Part shown: positions 49,186 to 57,914 of the stretch, in pieces
Layout of the letters: every line of letters starts with the position of its first letter
Position numbering within the stretch: the first letter of the stretch is position 1
Source: Paraburkholderia sp. HP33-1
Lineage (GTDB): Bacteria; Pseudomonadota; Gammaproteobacteria; Burkholderiales; Burkholderiaceae
Direction of reading: 5' to 3'
Assembly: GCF_021390595.1 (NCBI RefSeq)
Contig: NZ_JAJEJR010000001.1
Location: 2,356,001 to 2,420,000 of the forward strand
Length of the DNA stretch: 64,000 nucleotides
Notes under the pieces: model-generated
The model's database searches: none
Seen by the model: the letters and a program-made list of their open reading frames with translations, nothing else
Told to the model about the DNA's origin: nothing
Made by a program: the position numbers and the translations under genes

Positions 49186-49920
49186 ATGCGTCAACTGATC
49201 CTCGATACCGAAACTACCGGCCTGAACCCCCGTGGCGGAGACCGGATTCTCGAACTCGGTTGCGTCGAGCTGGTGAACCGCCGGCTGACAGGCAACAACC
49301 TGCACTTCTATATCAACCCGGAGCGCGACAGCGATCCGGGCGCGCTCGCAGTGCACGGCCTGACCACGGAATTTTTGAGCGACAAGCCGAAGTTCGCCGA
49401 GATCATCGACCAGTTCCGCGACTTCATCCAGGGCGCGGATCTGATCATCCACAACGCGCCGTTCGACATCGGCTTTCTCGATGCCGAGTTCGCGCTGCTC
49501 GGCCTACCGCCGGTGAGCAAGCATTGCGGCGAGATCATCGACACACTCGCGCAAGCCAAGCAGATGTTCCCAGGCAAGCGCAATTCGCTCGATGCGCTGT
49601 GCGACCGCTTCGGCATCAGCAACGCGCACCGCACGTTGCACGGCGCGCTGCTCGACTCGGAACTGCTCGCCGAAGTCTATCTGGCGATGACTCGTGGCCA
49701 GGAAAGTCTCGTCATCGACATGCTCGGTGAAGCGCAAGCCGGCGCCGATACGCATGCGCCGCGCGTCGCGCTCGACTCGCTGGAGCTGGTCGTGATCGCC
49801 GCGAGCGACGACGAGAGCGCCGCGCACGAAGCCGTGCTCGATGGTCTCGACAAGGCCGTCAAAGGCGCGAGCGTCTGGCGTCTTGAACCCGCTCCGGCCG
49901 CCGATGAGCAAACTACTTAA
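49186..49920 (+). CDS. dnaQ: DNA polymerase III epsilon subunit (proofreading exonuclease)
   Basis: 3'-5' exonuclease of the replicative polymerase. The 244-residue protein starts MRQLILDTETTGLNPRGGDR (ExoI, with the DxE pair), has ExoII in LIIHNAPFDIGFLDAEFALL and ExoIII in HRTLHGALLDSELLAEVYLA, then a C-terminal tail for binding the alpha subunit. Adjacent rnhA-dnaQ is a widely conserved order (divergent in E. coli, same direction here). Confidence 0.97.
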   Translation: MRQLILDTETTGLNPRGGDRILELGCVELVNRRLTGNNLHFYINPERDSDPGALAVHGLTTEFLSDKPKFAEIIDQFRDFIQGADLIIHNAPFDIGFLDAEFALLGLPPVSKHCGEIIDTLAQAKQMFPGKRNSLDALCDRFGISNAHRTLHGALLDSELLAEVYLAMTRGQESLVIDMLGEAQAGADTHAPRVALDSLELVVIAASDDESAAHEAVLDGLDKAVKGASVWRLEPAPAADEQTT

Positions 49921-49927
49921 AAAAGAC

Positions 49928-49956
49928 TGGACGAACCCGAATTTCCCTGACATAAT
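49928..49956 (+). promoter_or_regulatory. Putative promoter of tRNA-Val
   Basis: TGGACG (49928-49933) and CATAAT (49951-49956) are spaced by 17 bases; the tRNA begins 13 bases after the -10. Confidence 0.6.
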
Positions 49957-49968
49957 CTCAATCTCTTC

Positions 49969-50043
49969 GGGTGGTTAGCTCAGCGGTAGAGCACTGCCTT
50001 CACACGGCAGGGGTCACTGGTTCGATCCCAGTACTACCCACCA
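49969..50043 (+). tRNA. tRNA-Val (anticodon CAC)
   Basis: A 75-base cloverleaf beginning GGGTGGTTAGCTCAG, with anticodon loop TTCACAC in a CTGCC/GGCAG stem (anticodon CAC), T arm GGTTCGATCC, acceptor ACTACCC and encoded CCA. Confidence 0.97.
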
Positions 50044-50071
50044 GATTCTTGGTGTGTCGATCACCGAAGAC

Positions 50072-50107
50072 AAAAGGGCTTACACAGCAATGCGTAAGCC
50101 CTTTTTC
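50072..50107 (+). terminator. Terminator of tRNA-Val
   Basis: AAAGGGCTTAC and GTAAGCCCTTT pair and are followed by TTTCT, 29 bases after the tRNA. Confidence 0.85.
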
Positions 50108-50560
50108 TATTTGCCGGCAATACATCGCGGATGTCACTCTGAGCAAAGCTGGCGGCAGAACCACGTCGTTCCGTATGTTGGCGAGCGCCGCGCACGGCTG
50201 ATATATTCAGCACTCGGGCATTCGCCCGGTCCGGCTCCGTCCGGTTTGTCCATCTTGAACCATCACAGGGAGGCGCCACATGTTCACAGTGCATCGCGCG
50301 CTCCCTCGCATGGTCTCGCGACCGTCGGCCCATCCGACACGACCGATGCGACCTTAAAAGCCGCACAGTCTTCGCCGATGCGCAGCCACCTCGACAGGCG
50401 CGCCGCATTAATTCCAGACAGTCCGTTGTTCCGTTGCCGTTGTCTGCCGTCGTTTTTTCCCGCGCGTTTCCCTTGCGCATTCCGGCATCCGCTGGCTGTC
50501 TGCCCTTTTCGCTTCTGACTGGAACCTCGGCGCGCTCGCGCGACGCCGGGTCGAAAGTAA
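50108..50560. other. Intergenic region upstream of first ABC exporter
   Basis: About 450 bases with no full gene. A 25-codon ORF with a good ribosome site is listed separately (50280-50357). A TATATT near 50202-50207 is the most promoter-like element. The last 150 bases before the exporter are CG-rich and unremarkable. Confidence 0.4.
50280..50357 (+). CDS. Possible 25-residue leader peptide or small protein
   Basis: ATG 50280 is preceded by GGGAGG with a 7-base spacer. The peptide is MFTVHRALPRMVSRPSAHPT ending RPMRP: basic, Pro/Arg-rich and not hydrophobic. It might be an upstream ORF for the ABC exporter, 203 bases before that gene, or chance. No family recognised. Confidence 0.25.
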   Translation: MFTVHRALPRMVSRPSAHPTRPMRP

Positions 50561-52417
50561 ATGGCCAACAGAAAACTCGACTTTCGCGGACAAGCCTTCA
50601 AGGATGTCCTCAGCTTCACCTTCCGTCACTGGACGCAACAGCCGTGGCGCATCGTCGTAATTGCGGCGCTCGCGCTGCTCACGGCGGGCTCGGACATCTT
50701 GACGCCGGTCTTCGCCGGACGCCTCGTCGACGCGATCGCGGCCGGCCCGGCTTCGTCGGCGCCAGTCCGGCATCACGCGCTCGAGGCCTTCGGCGTGCTC
50801 GCCGCGCTCGGCCTGAGCGCAACGCTGTTGCGCCAAGGCGTCTACTTCAACATCATCCGTTTCACGCTGAAGATGATGAGCGAGATTGCCGCGCGCGCGT
50901 TTCATCGCGTGCAGCGCTTTTCGACTGACTGGCACGCGAACAGCTTCGCCGGCTCGACCGTGCGCAAGATTACGCGCGGCATGTGGGCGCTCGATCTGCT
51001 GAACGACACGCTGCTGATCGCGCTGCTGCCGTCGCTCGTGATGCTGTTCGGCGCGACCGCGCTGCTCGGCTGGCGCTGGCCGATGATGGGCCTCGTCGTC
51101 GGCATCGGCTCGGCGCTCTACATCGGCGTGACCGTGACGGTGTCGCTCGGCTTCGTCGCGCCGTCCGCGCGTCTCGCGAATGCGTGGGACACGCGCATGG
51201 GCGGCGCTCTCGCCGACGCGGTCAGCTGCAACGGCGTCGTCAAGGCGTTCGGCGCGGAAGCGCGCGAGGAAGCACGCCTCGCGCACGTGATCGGCAAATG
51301 GCGGCAGCGCACGCGCCGCACATGGGTGCGCGGGACGCTCAACGGCGGCCTTCAGGGCGGCATGCTGGCCGCGATCCAGGCCGCGATTCTCGGCGTGGCG
51401 TTGCTGCTGTGGGCACGCGGCGAAGCGAGCGTCGGCGACATCACGTTCGCGCTGACGATGTTTTTCATGCTGCAAGGCTATCTGCGTGACATCGGCATGC
51501 ACATCCGCAACCTGCAGCGCTCCGTCAATGACATGGAGGAACTGGTGTCGCTCGAAAGCCAGCCGCTCGGCATCGAGGACCGGCCCGGCGCCGGCCCTAT
51601 CTCGATCCGCAACGGCGAGATCCGCTTCGAGCACGTGTCGTTTCACTATGGCGCACACAGCCGGCCGCTCTACGACGACTTCTCGGTGCGCATCGCGCCG
51701 GGCGAGCGCGTCGGGCTGGTCGGCCATTCGGGCTCGGGCAAGACGACCTTCATCAAGCTGATTCAGCGCCTTCACGACATTTCGGGCGGCCGGATCACGA
51801 TTGACGGTCAGGATATTGCGCAGGTCCAGCAGGCGTCGCTGCGCAGTCAGATCGCGATCGTTCAGCAGGAGCCGGTGCTGTTTCACCGCTCGCTCGCCGA
51901 GAACATCGCGTATGGACGGCCCGGCGCGAGCCGTGCCGACATCGAGCGGGCCGCGCGGCTCGCGAGCGCGCACGATTTCATCGCCGCGCTGCCGAACGGC
52001 TACGACACACTGGTCGGCGAACGCGGGATCAAGCTTTCGGGCGGCGAGCGTCAACGCGTCGCGATCGCGCGGGCTTTTCTCGCGGACGCGCCGATCCTGA
52101 TTCTCGACGAAGCCACGTCGAGCCTCGACAGTGAAAGCGAAGTGCTGATCCAGCGCGCGATGGAGCGACTGATGCAGAGCCGCACGACGCTGGTGGTCGC
52201 GCATCGGCTATCGACGGTACGTGCGCTGGACCGGCTGCTGGTGCTGGACAAGGGCAAGGTAGTCGAGGAAGGCAGCCACGACGCGCTGATCAAACGCGAC
52301 AACGGTCTGTACCGGCGCCTGTTCGAGCGTCAGGCGCTGGAGTTGATCAAAGGTCTCGGCGAGCCAGCGGACTTCAAGGCTGACCGGGTCGATGATTCGG
52401 GCTTGCTGGTCGGCTAG
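50561..52417 (+). CDS. ABC exporter, fused membrane and ATPase domains (1)
   Basis: A type IV ABC exporter half-transporter of 618 residues that works as a dimer. The membrane domain (about 1-330) has six helices, beginning IVVIAALALLTAGSDILTPV. The nucleotide-binding domain has Walker A GHSGSGKTTFIKLIQ, Q loop IAIVQQEPVLFHRSLAENIA, signature LSGGERQRVAIARAFL, Walker B ILILDEATSSLD and the H-loop LVVAHRLSTVRALD. The start is ATG 50561 with only a weak ribosome site. It resembles lipid/peptide-type MsbA-like exporters; substrate unknown. Confidence 0.9.
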   Translation: MANRKLDFRGQAFKDVLSFTFRHWTQQPWRIVVIAALALLTAGSDILTPVFAGRLVDAIAAGPASSAPVRHHALEAFGVLAALGLSATLLRQGVYFNIIRFTLKMMSEIAARAFHRVQRFSTDWHANSFAGSTVRKITRGMWALDLLNDTLLIALLPSLVMLFGATALLGWRWPMMGLVVGIGSALYIGVTVTVSLGFVAPSARLANAWDTRMGGALADAVSCNGVVKAFGAEAREEARLAHVIGKWRQRTRRTWVRGTLNGGLQGGMLAAIQAAILGVALLLWARGEASVGDITFALTMFFMLQGYLRDIGMHIRNLQRSVNDMEELVSLESQPLGIEDRPGAGPISIRNGEIRFEHVSFHYGAHSRPLYDDFSVRIAPGERVGLVGHSGSGKTTFIKLIQRLHDISGGRITIDGQDIAQVQQASLRSQIAIVQQEPVLFHRSLAENIAYGRPGASRADIERAARLASAHDFIAALPNGYDTLVGERGIKLSGGERQRVAIARAFLADAPILILDEATSSLDSESEVLIQRAMERLMQSRTTLVVAHRLSTVRALDRLLVLDKGKVVEEGSHDALIKRDNGLYRRLFERQALELIKGLGEPADFKADRVDDSGLLVG

Positions 52418-52501
52418 CGCGACGAAGGGATGCTCTCGCCGCGGCGTCGAGCGGCGCCACGCCTCGCGCCACATGTCCACAGCAGTAGAAGGCTCGTCGC
52501 G

Positions 52502-52966
52502 CTAAACCGCGCCGGCGGGCAGCCCGATGCCGCGCGCCATGCCCGCCGCGGCAAACACCAACAGAACCATCAGCACGGTCTGGATCACGTTGAAATGGGC
52601 GTAGGAGCGCGCCTTCTTCAGATTCGGCGCCGCGCCGCTGCGGATCGACGCACGCCAGCGCATCAGGCCGAGCATCGTGGGCACCTCGAGGATCAGGATC
52701 AGCACCAGCAACCCCATCTTCACGTGAAAGAGCGGCTCGTGCAGATAGTAGTCGGCGCCCTTCTCATAGCTGCCGAACACGCGCATCAGGCCGGTCACGA
52801 TCAGCACCAGCCCAGCGATGCCCCAGCGTGAATCGGCACGAAACACTGAACGCAACGCGGCGGGCACCGACGCGCGACGCAGCGACCACGTGCGTCTGAG
52901 AATCGACGCGAGCGCAAAGCCATAAGCAAGCAGATGAAGCGCGGCAAGCAACCAGCGAACCAGCAT
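52502..52966 (-). CDS. DUF2214 family membrane protein
   Basis: A 154-residue protein with four membrane helices: MLVRWLLAALHLLAYGFALA, WGIAGLVLIVTGLMRVFGSY, KMGLLVLILILEVPTMLGLM and HFNVIQTVLMVLLVFAAAGM. The conserved polar EKGADYYLHEPLFHVK between helices 2 and 3 fits DUF2214. ATG 52966 has AGGAG 6 bases upstream. Function unknown; convergent with the ABC exporter. Confidence 0.82.
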   Translation of the reverse strand: MLVRWLLAALHLLAYGFALASILRRTWSLRRASVPAALRSVFRADSRWGIAGLVLIVTGLMRVFGSYEKGADYYLHEPLFHVKMGLLVLILILEVPTMLGLMRWRASIRSGAAPNLKKARSYAHFNVIQTVLMVLLVFAAAGMARGIGLPAGAV

Positions 52967-53116
52967 AGCGACTCCTGCGAAAGACGCGATACGATCGATG
53001 AGTGTCCCACTCGCCCGCCTGCTGGCCGGGCGCCTTGATTGCATTATCGGCGAAGCTTCGCTCCGGGATGCATGCATCGGCCACGCGATGTGGTCGATAG
53101 CACAAAACGTGCAGCG

Positions 53117-53971
53117 TCAGACCTGGCGCAACGTCGTGTCGAGCGCGCGGGCGGCGACGCGATCGCCTTCGGTCGTCAGCGCGGCGCGGAAAACGGTCTG
53201 CCGGTTATGACCCGCGGCGGCGGGCGAATCCCACAGCAACTCGATCTTCGGACGCACGCCGAACGCGCTGCGCGCAAGCGAGGGCGCCGCGACCGACCCC
53301 ATCGGCGCCGCTGACGCGCGGGCCTCGCCCGCCGCGCCGAACACGACCGCGGGCGTGGGAGCCGGCGTCGAGCGCACCTGGGGGCCGCTCGCCCAACGCA
53401 CCGACAATTCGCGCGCATCGTATTGCCCGACTTTGCGCCGCTCGGCCCACACGACGACGGTGCGCGTCAGCGGATCGAGCGACACCGCATAACGGCCGAT
53501 CGCGAAACGCCGTGCCGCGACGTTGGTCCGCCACAAGGGCAGCGGCCGGCAGATCCACACGACGATCGCATACAGCGCGGGCGCCGCGAGCAGCCACCCG
53601 TTGGTGGCAGCGACCGTCTGCATCGCGCGACGCCAGCCAGCGCTCGCGACGAACGCGCCGACAGACCACAGCGCAAACAGCAACCCGAGGAACGCAAACA
53701 GGCGCAGCGCCTGACGCAGCCATTGCGGCAGCGGATGAAACGGACGCTCGGCGACGGCGCGCGCGCCCGGCTGGAATATCAGCAGGAACAGAAAGACGAG
53801 ATTGATGCACGCCCATGGCGAAGACGCCATCGCGGTCAGCGCGGTGGTCAGGCTCATCTGCGACATCGAGAAAAACCAGCGGACGGCGAGCACGAGACCG
53901 ATGGCGCGTAACGTAAAAATCGTTCCAGCGCCGGGCGCTGCGTTCGCACGCGTCTCTTTCCTACTCGCCAA
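53117..53971 (-). CDS. Unrecognised four-helix membrane protein with soluble C-terminal domain
   Basis: A 284-residue protein I do not recognise. Hydrophobic segments lie at about residues 18-36 (IFTLRAIGLVLAVRWFF), 48-66 (ACINLVFLFLLIFQ), 85-105 (LRLFAFLGLLFALWSVGAFV) and 120-140 (WLLAAPALYAIVVWICRPL). The C-terminal 140 residues are soluble, with RFAIGRYAVSLDPLTRTVVV and an Ala/Pro-rich stretch. The start is TTG 53971, since AGGAGG lies 5 bases upstream; an ATG at 54019 in frame has no such site. Transcribed away from the glycosyltransferase and followed by the DUF2214 gene on the same strand. Confidence 0.7.
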   Translation of the reverse strand: MASRKETRANAAPGAGTIFTLRAIGLVLAVRWFFSMSQMSLTTALTAMASSPWACINLVFLFLLIFQPGARAVAERPFHPLPQWLRQALRLFAFLGLLFALWSVGAFVASAGWRRAMQTVAATNGWLLAAPALYAIVVWICRPLPLWRTNVAARRFAIGRYAVSLDPLTRTVVVWAERRKVGQYDARELSVRWASGPQVRSTPAPTPAVVFGAAGEARASAAPMGSVAAPSLARSAFGVRPKIELLWDSPAAAGHNRQTVFRAALTTEGDRVAARALDTTLRQV

Positions 53972-54111
53972 GGCATCCTCCTGTCGTCGGCGGCGCCGCC
54001 CATTTTGCGGCACGGCCATTATAGGGATATTACCGAGACTGGCTCGATCGCGCCGCGCGGAATCCCGTATTTTCGGATGCGCGCCGACGAAAAGCGCGGC
54101 GCGCATGCAAC

Positions 54112-54144
54112 AACGCCCCGCCGGCAAGGTGCCGGCGGGGCGTT
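54112..54144 (-). terminator. Terminator-like hairpin after glycosyltransferase
   Basis: AACGCCCCGCCGGCA and TGCCGGCGGGGCGTT form a perfect 15-bp stem around a three-base loop. On the minus strand it is followed by GTTGTTG, so a T-tract is lacking. It lies about 90 bases past the glycosyltransferase stop. Confidence 0.65.
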
Positions 54145-54230
54145 GAGAATAGCAAAGGAAACGCGCAATGGGTTTCCTTGCTGCAAGCGTTTTACTTACT
54201 GCGCATCAGCTGTGACGAATCAACCGCCAA

Positions 54231-55295
54231 TCAGCTTGCGTTGACTTCACGCAGCACCTTGCGGTGCTTCTGACGCAGCAACTCTTCGTACACGGCGACG
54301 TAGTTCTTCGCCATGACCTTCGACGAGAAACGCGATTCGAATGCCTTGCGCACACCGGCGCGCGGCAGCGTGTGCAGACGCTTCACGGCGGCGACCGCGC
54401 TGATTTCGTCTTCGACGACGAAGCCCGACACGCCGTTTTCGATCACTTCCGGCACTGAACCGCGATTGAACGCGATCACCGGCGTACCGCACGCCATCGC
54501 TTCGATCATCACCAGACCGAAGGGCTCGGGCCAGTCGATCGGGAACACCAGTGCCTGCGCATTGCCGAGAAATTCGCGCTTTTCAGCTTCGCCGATTTCG
54601 CCGATGTACTCGACGTGCGGCAACGACATCAGCGGCTTGATGACTTCTTCGTAGTAGGCACGGTCGGCCTTGTCGATCTTGGCGGCGACTTTGAGCTTCA
54701 TGCCTGCCTGCCCGGCGATGCGAATCGCCCTGTCGAGCCCCTTCTCCGGCGAGACGCGGCCCAGGAATGCGAGGTAGCCAGGCTCGACGTTAGGAATCGG
54801 CTTGAGCACGTCTTCCGGCAGACCGTGATAGACGGTTTGCTGCCAGTTTGCCTGGGCAAGCGGAATGCGCTGGTTGTCCGAGATCGACACGACCGGCACG
54901 TCGTTGAACGTGTTGAAGATCGGCTGCAGTTCCGGCAGATCGAGACGGCCGTGCATGGTCGTCACGAACGGCACCGGCTGACGCGCGAACAGCGAGAACG
55001 GGTAGTAGTCGATGTGGAAATGCAGCACGTCGAATTCGTCCGCGCGGCGGCGCACTTCTTCGAGCAGCAGCATGTGCGGCGCCATCACGTCGCGGATCGT
55101 CGGGTCGAGGCGCAGCGCCTGCGGCCAGAAAGCTTCGAGCTTCGCCGAAGTTTGCGAATCGCCGCTTGCAAACAGCGTGACGTCGTGGCCCTGCTCGACC
55201 AGCGCCTCGGTCAGATAGGACACTACGCGTTCCGTACCACCATACAGCTTGGGAGGAACCGCCTCGTGCAACGGAGCGATTTGAGCGATTCGCAT
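54231..55295 (-). CDS. Family 4 glycosyltransferase
   Basis: Retaining GT-B glycosyltransferase, 354 residues. N-terminal acceptor domain MRIAQIAPLHEAVPPKLYGG with TERVVSYLTEALVEQGHDVT; the C-terminal donor domain shows YLAFLGRVSPEKGLDRAIRI (conserved Arg and Lys), VFPIDWPEPFGLVMIEAMAC and GTPVIAFNRGSVPEVIENGV with the E-x7-E pair. Acceptor and sugar unknown. A similar single gene often accompanies otsBA and exporters in Burkholderiales (inference). The start ATG 55295 is followed by conserved sequence at once. Confidence 0.88.
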   Translation of the reverse strand: MRIAQIAPLHEAVPPKLYGGTERVVSYLTEALVEQGHDVTLFASGDSQTSAKLEAFWPQALRLDPTIRDVMAPHMLLLEEVRRRADEFDVLHFHIDYYPFSLFARQPVPFVTTMHGRLDLPELQPIFNTFNDVPVVSISDNQRIPLAQANWQQTVYHGLPEDVLKPIPNVEPGYLAFLGRVSPEKGLDRAIRIAGQAGMKLKVAAKIDKADRAYYEEVIKPLMSLPHVEYIGEIGEAEKREFLGNAQALVFPIDWPEPFGLVMIEAMACGTPVIAFNRGSVPEVIENGVSGFVVEDEISAVAAVKRLHTLPRAGVRKAFESRFSSKVMAKNYVAVYEELLRQKHRKVLREVNAS

Positions 55296-56001
55296 ATTGA
55301 CGAACTCCTAGTAAAAAATCAGGCAAAAGTACCGCGTTTGGAAAAAGCGACTCGCTTGCTCGCCAGGGCAGTCTGGCCGGAGATGCCGGCGCGGGCCTGA
55401 TTCTTTTGAGAAATCCTGCGATGGATCGCTTCGATAAAGAGCCCAGACCAGTGGATCAGCGTCTGTGCATGTGCGAGTAAACGCGCATGCGGCACCTACG
55501 TTGACAAACTGTCAGAAAATTTGCCGGGCTAACGAACACGCATTATCGATGCCCGGATTGTTGCCGCACCACAGCATTTCAAAGTCTTTACGTTGTTACA
55601 AACGCGAAACACTTTGCAAACCCTTGTTTTCTAAGACAGTTCTACAGTCTCTACGGGTTTCGGAGTGGCACGGCGGTACTGTGTCTGTGAACACTCTTGC
55701 ACCAACCTTGCCGGCAAACATTGAAAAATTGCCGCGCTGCAGTTGAATGCTATTTGTAATTGTATCTCGAAATTGTCCGCAATTTGCGTGGATCGCCCGT
55801 CGAGTGGTGCGTCCGGAGGACGCAGATCGCGGAGGTCCATCGCGAAATCAATCGCGCCAAAAGCCCGGATACACAGGGCGCAATCGTCTTTGCATGTTTA
55901 CAATGCGAAGCATCGGCTTCACGGAGAGCGATGCTTTTCCGTGTGGTCCGCGCTTTGCATGCACAACCCGCAACACATCGATCTCAGCTCAATTGGAACA
56001 C
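55296..56001. other. Long AT-richer divergent intergenic region
   Basis: About 700 bases between the divergent glycosyltransferase and second ABC exporter. The stretch 55480-55790 is clearly less GC-rich than its flanks and contains several short A/T tracts. No convincing ORF with a ribosome site, tRNA or terminator was found, so it probably holds both promoters and perhaps binding sites of a nucleoid protein. Confidence 0.45.
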
Positions 56002-57828
56002 TTGACCATCGCCCAGCGTAACGCCCAGAACGCAAAGCTCGCGAGCTATGCGCACCGGCCGCTTGCGTTTCTCTTCCGCTTTATCCGCCGCCATCCGGTC
56101 GCGCATGCGATCGTGTTGTGCAGCGTATTTGCGGCCGTGGGCTGTGCGCTCGCTTCGCAATACGCGATCAAACACCTGATCGACGTGCTCGCCGGCGGCC
56201 GGCATCATCCGGGGCCGCTGTGGAGCGCGTTCGCGATCCTCGTCGGCCTGATCGCCGCCGACAACCTGTTGTGGCGGGTCGGCGGCTGGTTCGCCGCGCA
56301 CACGTTCGTCGCCGTGACGGGCGATCTGCGGCGCGATCTGTTCCAGTACCTGAGCGGCCATTCGCCGACCTACTACGCCGAAAAACAGCCTGGCATGCTG
56401 GCGAGCCGGATCACCGCGACCTCGAACGCCGTCTACACCGCCGAAAACACCACCGCGTGGAACGTGCTTCCGCCCTGCATCGCGGTGCTCGGCGCAATCG
56501 TGATGATCATCGCGGTGAACCCGCTGATGGCCGCCGGCCTGATGTTCTGCTCGGCGATCCTTTCGGTCGTGCTGTACAAGCTCGCGGGCCGCGGCTCCGC
56601 GCGCCACCATAATTTCGCGACCAAGGCGGCATCGGTCGACGGTGAACTCGTCGATGTGATCAGCAATATGGGCCTCGTGCGCGCGTTCGGCATGACGTTT
56701 CGCGAGCAGCGCCGTTTTGCCTCGACGGTCAAGTCGGAAATGGAGGCGCGCCAGCAAAGCCTGCTGTATCTGGAAAAGCTTCGTCTGCTGCACGCCGTGA
56801 TCACGGCGCTACTATCGGCCGGCCTGCTCGGCTGGGCGCTGTGGCTGTGGGACCAGGGACGCGCGACCTCGGGCGACATCGTGCTCGTCAGCTCGCTCGG
56901 CTTCACGATCCTGCACGGCACGCGCGACCTCGCCGTGGCACTCGTCGACGTCACGCAGCACGTCGCACGACTCGCGGAAGCCGTGCGCACGCTGCTCGAA
57001 CCGCACGGCATGCCCGATCGCGACGACGCGACCGAACTCGTGCCGCAGGGCGGCCGCGTCACGTTCGACAGCGTCACGTTCGCCTATCCGCGCCGCCGGG
57101 CGATTCTCGATCACTTCGACCTGAATATCGAACCGGGTCAGCGCGTCGGCCTGATCGGCAAGTCGGGGGCCGGCAAATCGACGGTGCTCGCGCTACTGCA
57201 GCGTTTCTACGAGACCCAGGGTGGCGCGATCAGGATCGACGGGCAGGACATCGCGGCGATCACCCAGGATAGCCTGCGCCACGCGATCGCGCTGGTACCG
57301 CAGGACATCTCGCTGTTCCATCGCTCGGTGTACGAGAACATCGCGTATGGCCGCCCCGAAGCGAGCCGCGAGGAAGTGCTCGCCGCCGCCCGCGAGGCGC
57401 GTTGCGCGGACTTTATCGAGGCGATGCCGGAAGGCTATGACACGATCGTCGGCGACCGCGGCGTGAAACTGTCGGGCGGTCAGCGCCAGCGCATCGCGAT
57501 CGCGCGCGCGATTCTGAAGAACGCACCGATCCTGCTGCTCGACGAAGCCACGTCCGCGCTCGACAGCGCGTCCGAAGAAGCGATCCAGAAGGCGCTCGAC
57601 CGGCTGATGGTCGGCCGCACGGTGATCGCGATCGCGCACCGTCTGTCGACGCTGAACAACTTCGACCGCATCATCGTGATGAGTGCCGGCAAGGTCATCG
57701 ACGACGGCACGCCGGAAGAACTGCGCCAGCGTCCGGGCCTCTATCGCGACCTGCTCGCGAAGCAGTATGGCAAGGGCCAGACGTTGCATGTCGGCGGCAA
57801 GAAGGTCGACGAGCAGCACGTGGTCTGA
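56002..57828 (+). CDS. ABC exporter, fused membrane and ATPase domains (2), MsbA-like
   Basis: A 608-residue half-transporter. The membrane domain begins HPVAHAIVLCSVFAAVGCAL and includes LSGHSPTYYAEKQPGMLASR in the intracellular loop. The ATPase domain has Walker A GKSGAGKSTVLALLQ, Q loop IALVPQDISLFHRSVYENIA, signature LSGGQRQRIAIARAIL, Walker B ILLLDEATSALD and VIAIAHRLSTLNNFD. The start is uncertain: TTG 56002, with TGGAAC 4-6 bases upstream, fits the conserved region; the frame is open from 55747 with ATGs near 55894. Same family as the exporter at 50561 but clearly diverged. Substrate unknown. Confidence 0.88.
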   Translation: MTIAQRNAQNAKLASYAHRPLAFLFRFIRRHPVAHAIVLCSVFAAVGCALASQYAIKHLIDVLAGGRHHPGPLWSAFAILVGLIAADNLLWRVGGWFAAHTFVAVTGDLRRDLFQYLSGHSPTYYAEKQPGMLASRITATSNAVYTAENTTAWNVLPPCIAVLGAIVMIIAVNPLMAAGLMFCSAILSVVLYKLAGRGSARHHNFATKAASVDGELVDVISNMGLVRAFGMTFREQRRFASTVKSEMEARQQSLLYLEKLRLLHAVITALLSAGLLGWALWLWDQGRATSGDIVLVSSLGFTILHGTRDLAVALVDVTQHVARLAEAVRTLLEPHGMPDRDDATELVPQGGRVTFDSVTFAYPRRRAILDHFDLNIEPGQRVGLIGKSGAGKSTVLALLQRFYETQGGAIRIDGQDIAAITQDSLRHAIALVPQDISLFHRSVYENIAYGRPEASREEVLAAAREARCADFIEAMPEGYDTIVGDRGVKLSGGQRQRIAIARAILKNAPILLLDEATSALDSASEEAIQKALDRLMVGRTVIAIAHRLSTLNNFDRIIVMSAGKVIDDGTPEELRQRPGLYRDLLAKQYGKGQTLHVGGKKVDEQHVV

Positions 57829-57864
57829 GTACGCACGGTCCGCGCGCCGGCTGCAGGTCCCATG

Positions 57865-57893
57865 AAAAAAGCCGCTCCGTGGAGCGGCTTTTT
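57865..57893. terminator. Bidirectional terminator between ABC exporter and otsA
   Basis: AAAAAGCCGCTCC and GGAGCGGCTTTTT pair around GT, able to stop both convergent transcripts. Confidence 0.9.
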
Positions 57894-57914
57894 GCTGTTC
57901 GGCTTGCGGCTGGC

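Noticed and set aside
49969..50043. tRNA-Val as an integration site for a mobile element
   Set aside because: No integrase gene and no repeat of the tRNA 3' end was seen downstream; the flanking genes are ordinary chromosomal ones. The same holds for tRNA-Arg and tRNA-Pro.
53972..54127. N-terminal extension of the unknown membrane protein (frame open to 54127)
   Set aside because: The strong ribosome site before TTG 53971 and the low-complexity basic sequence upstream argue against it.
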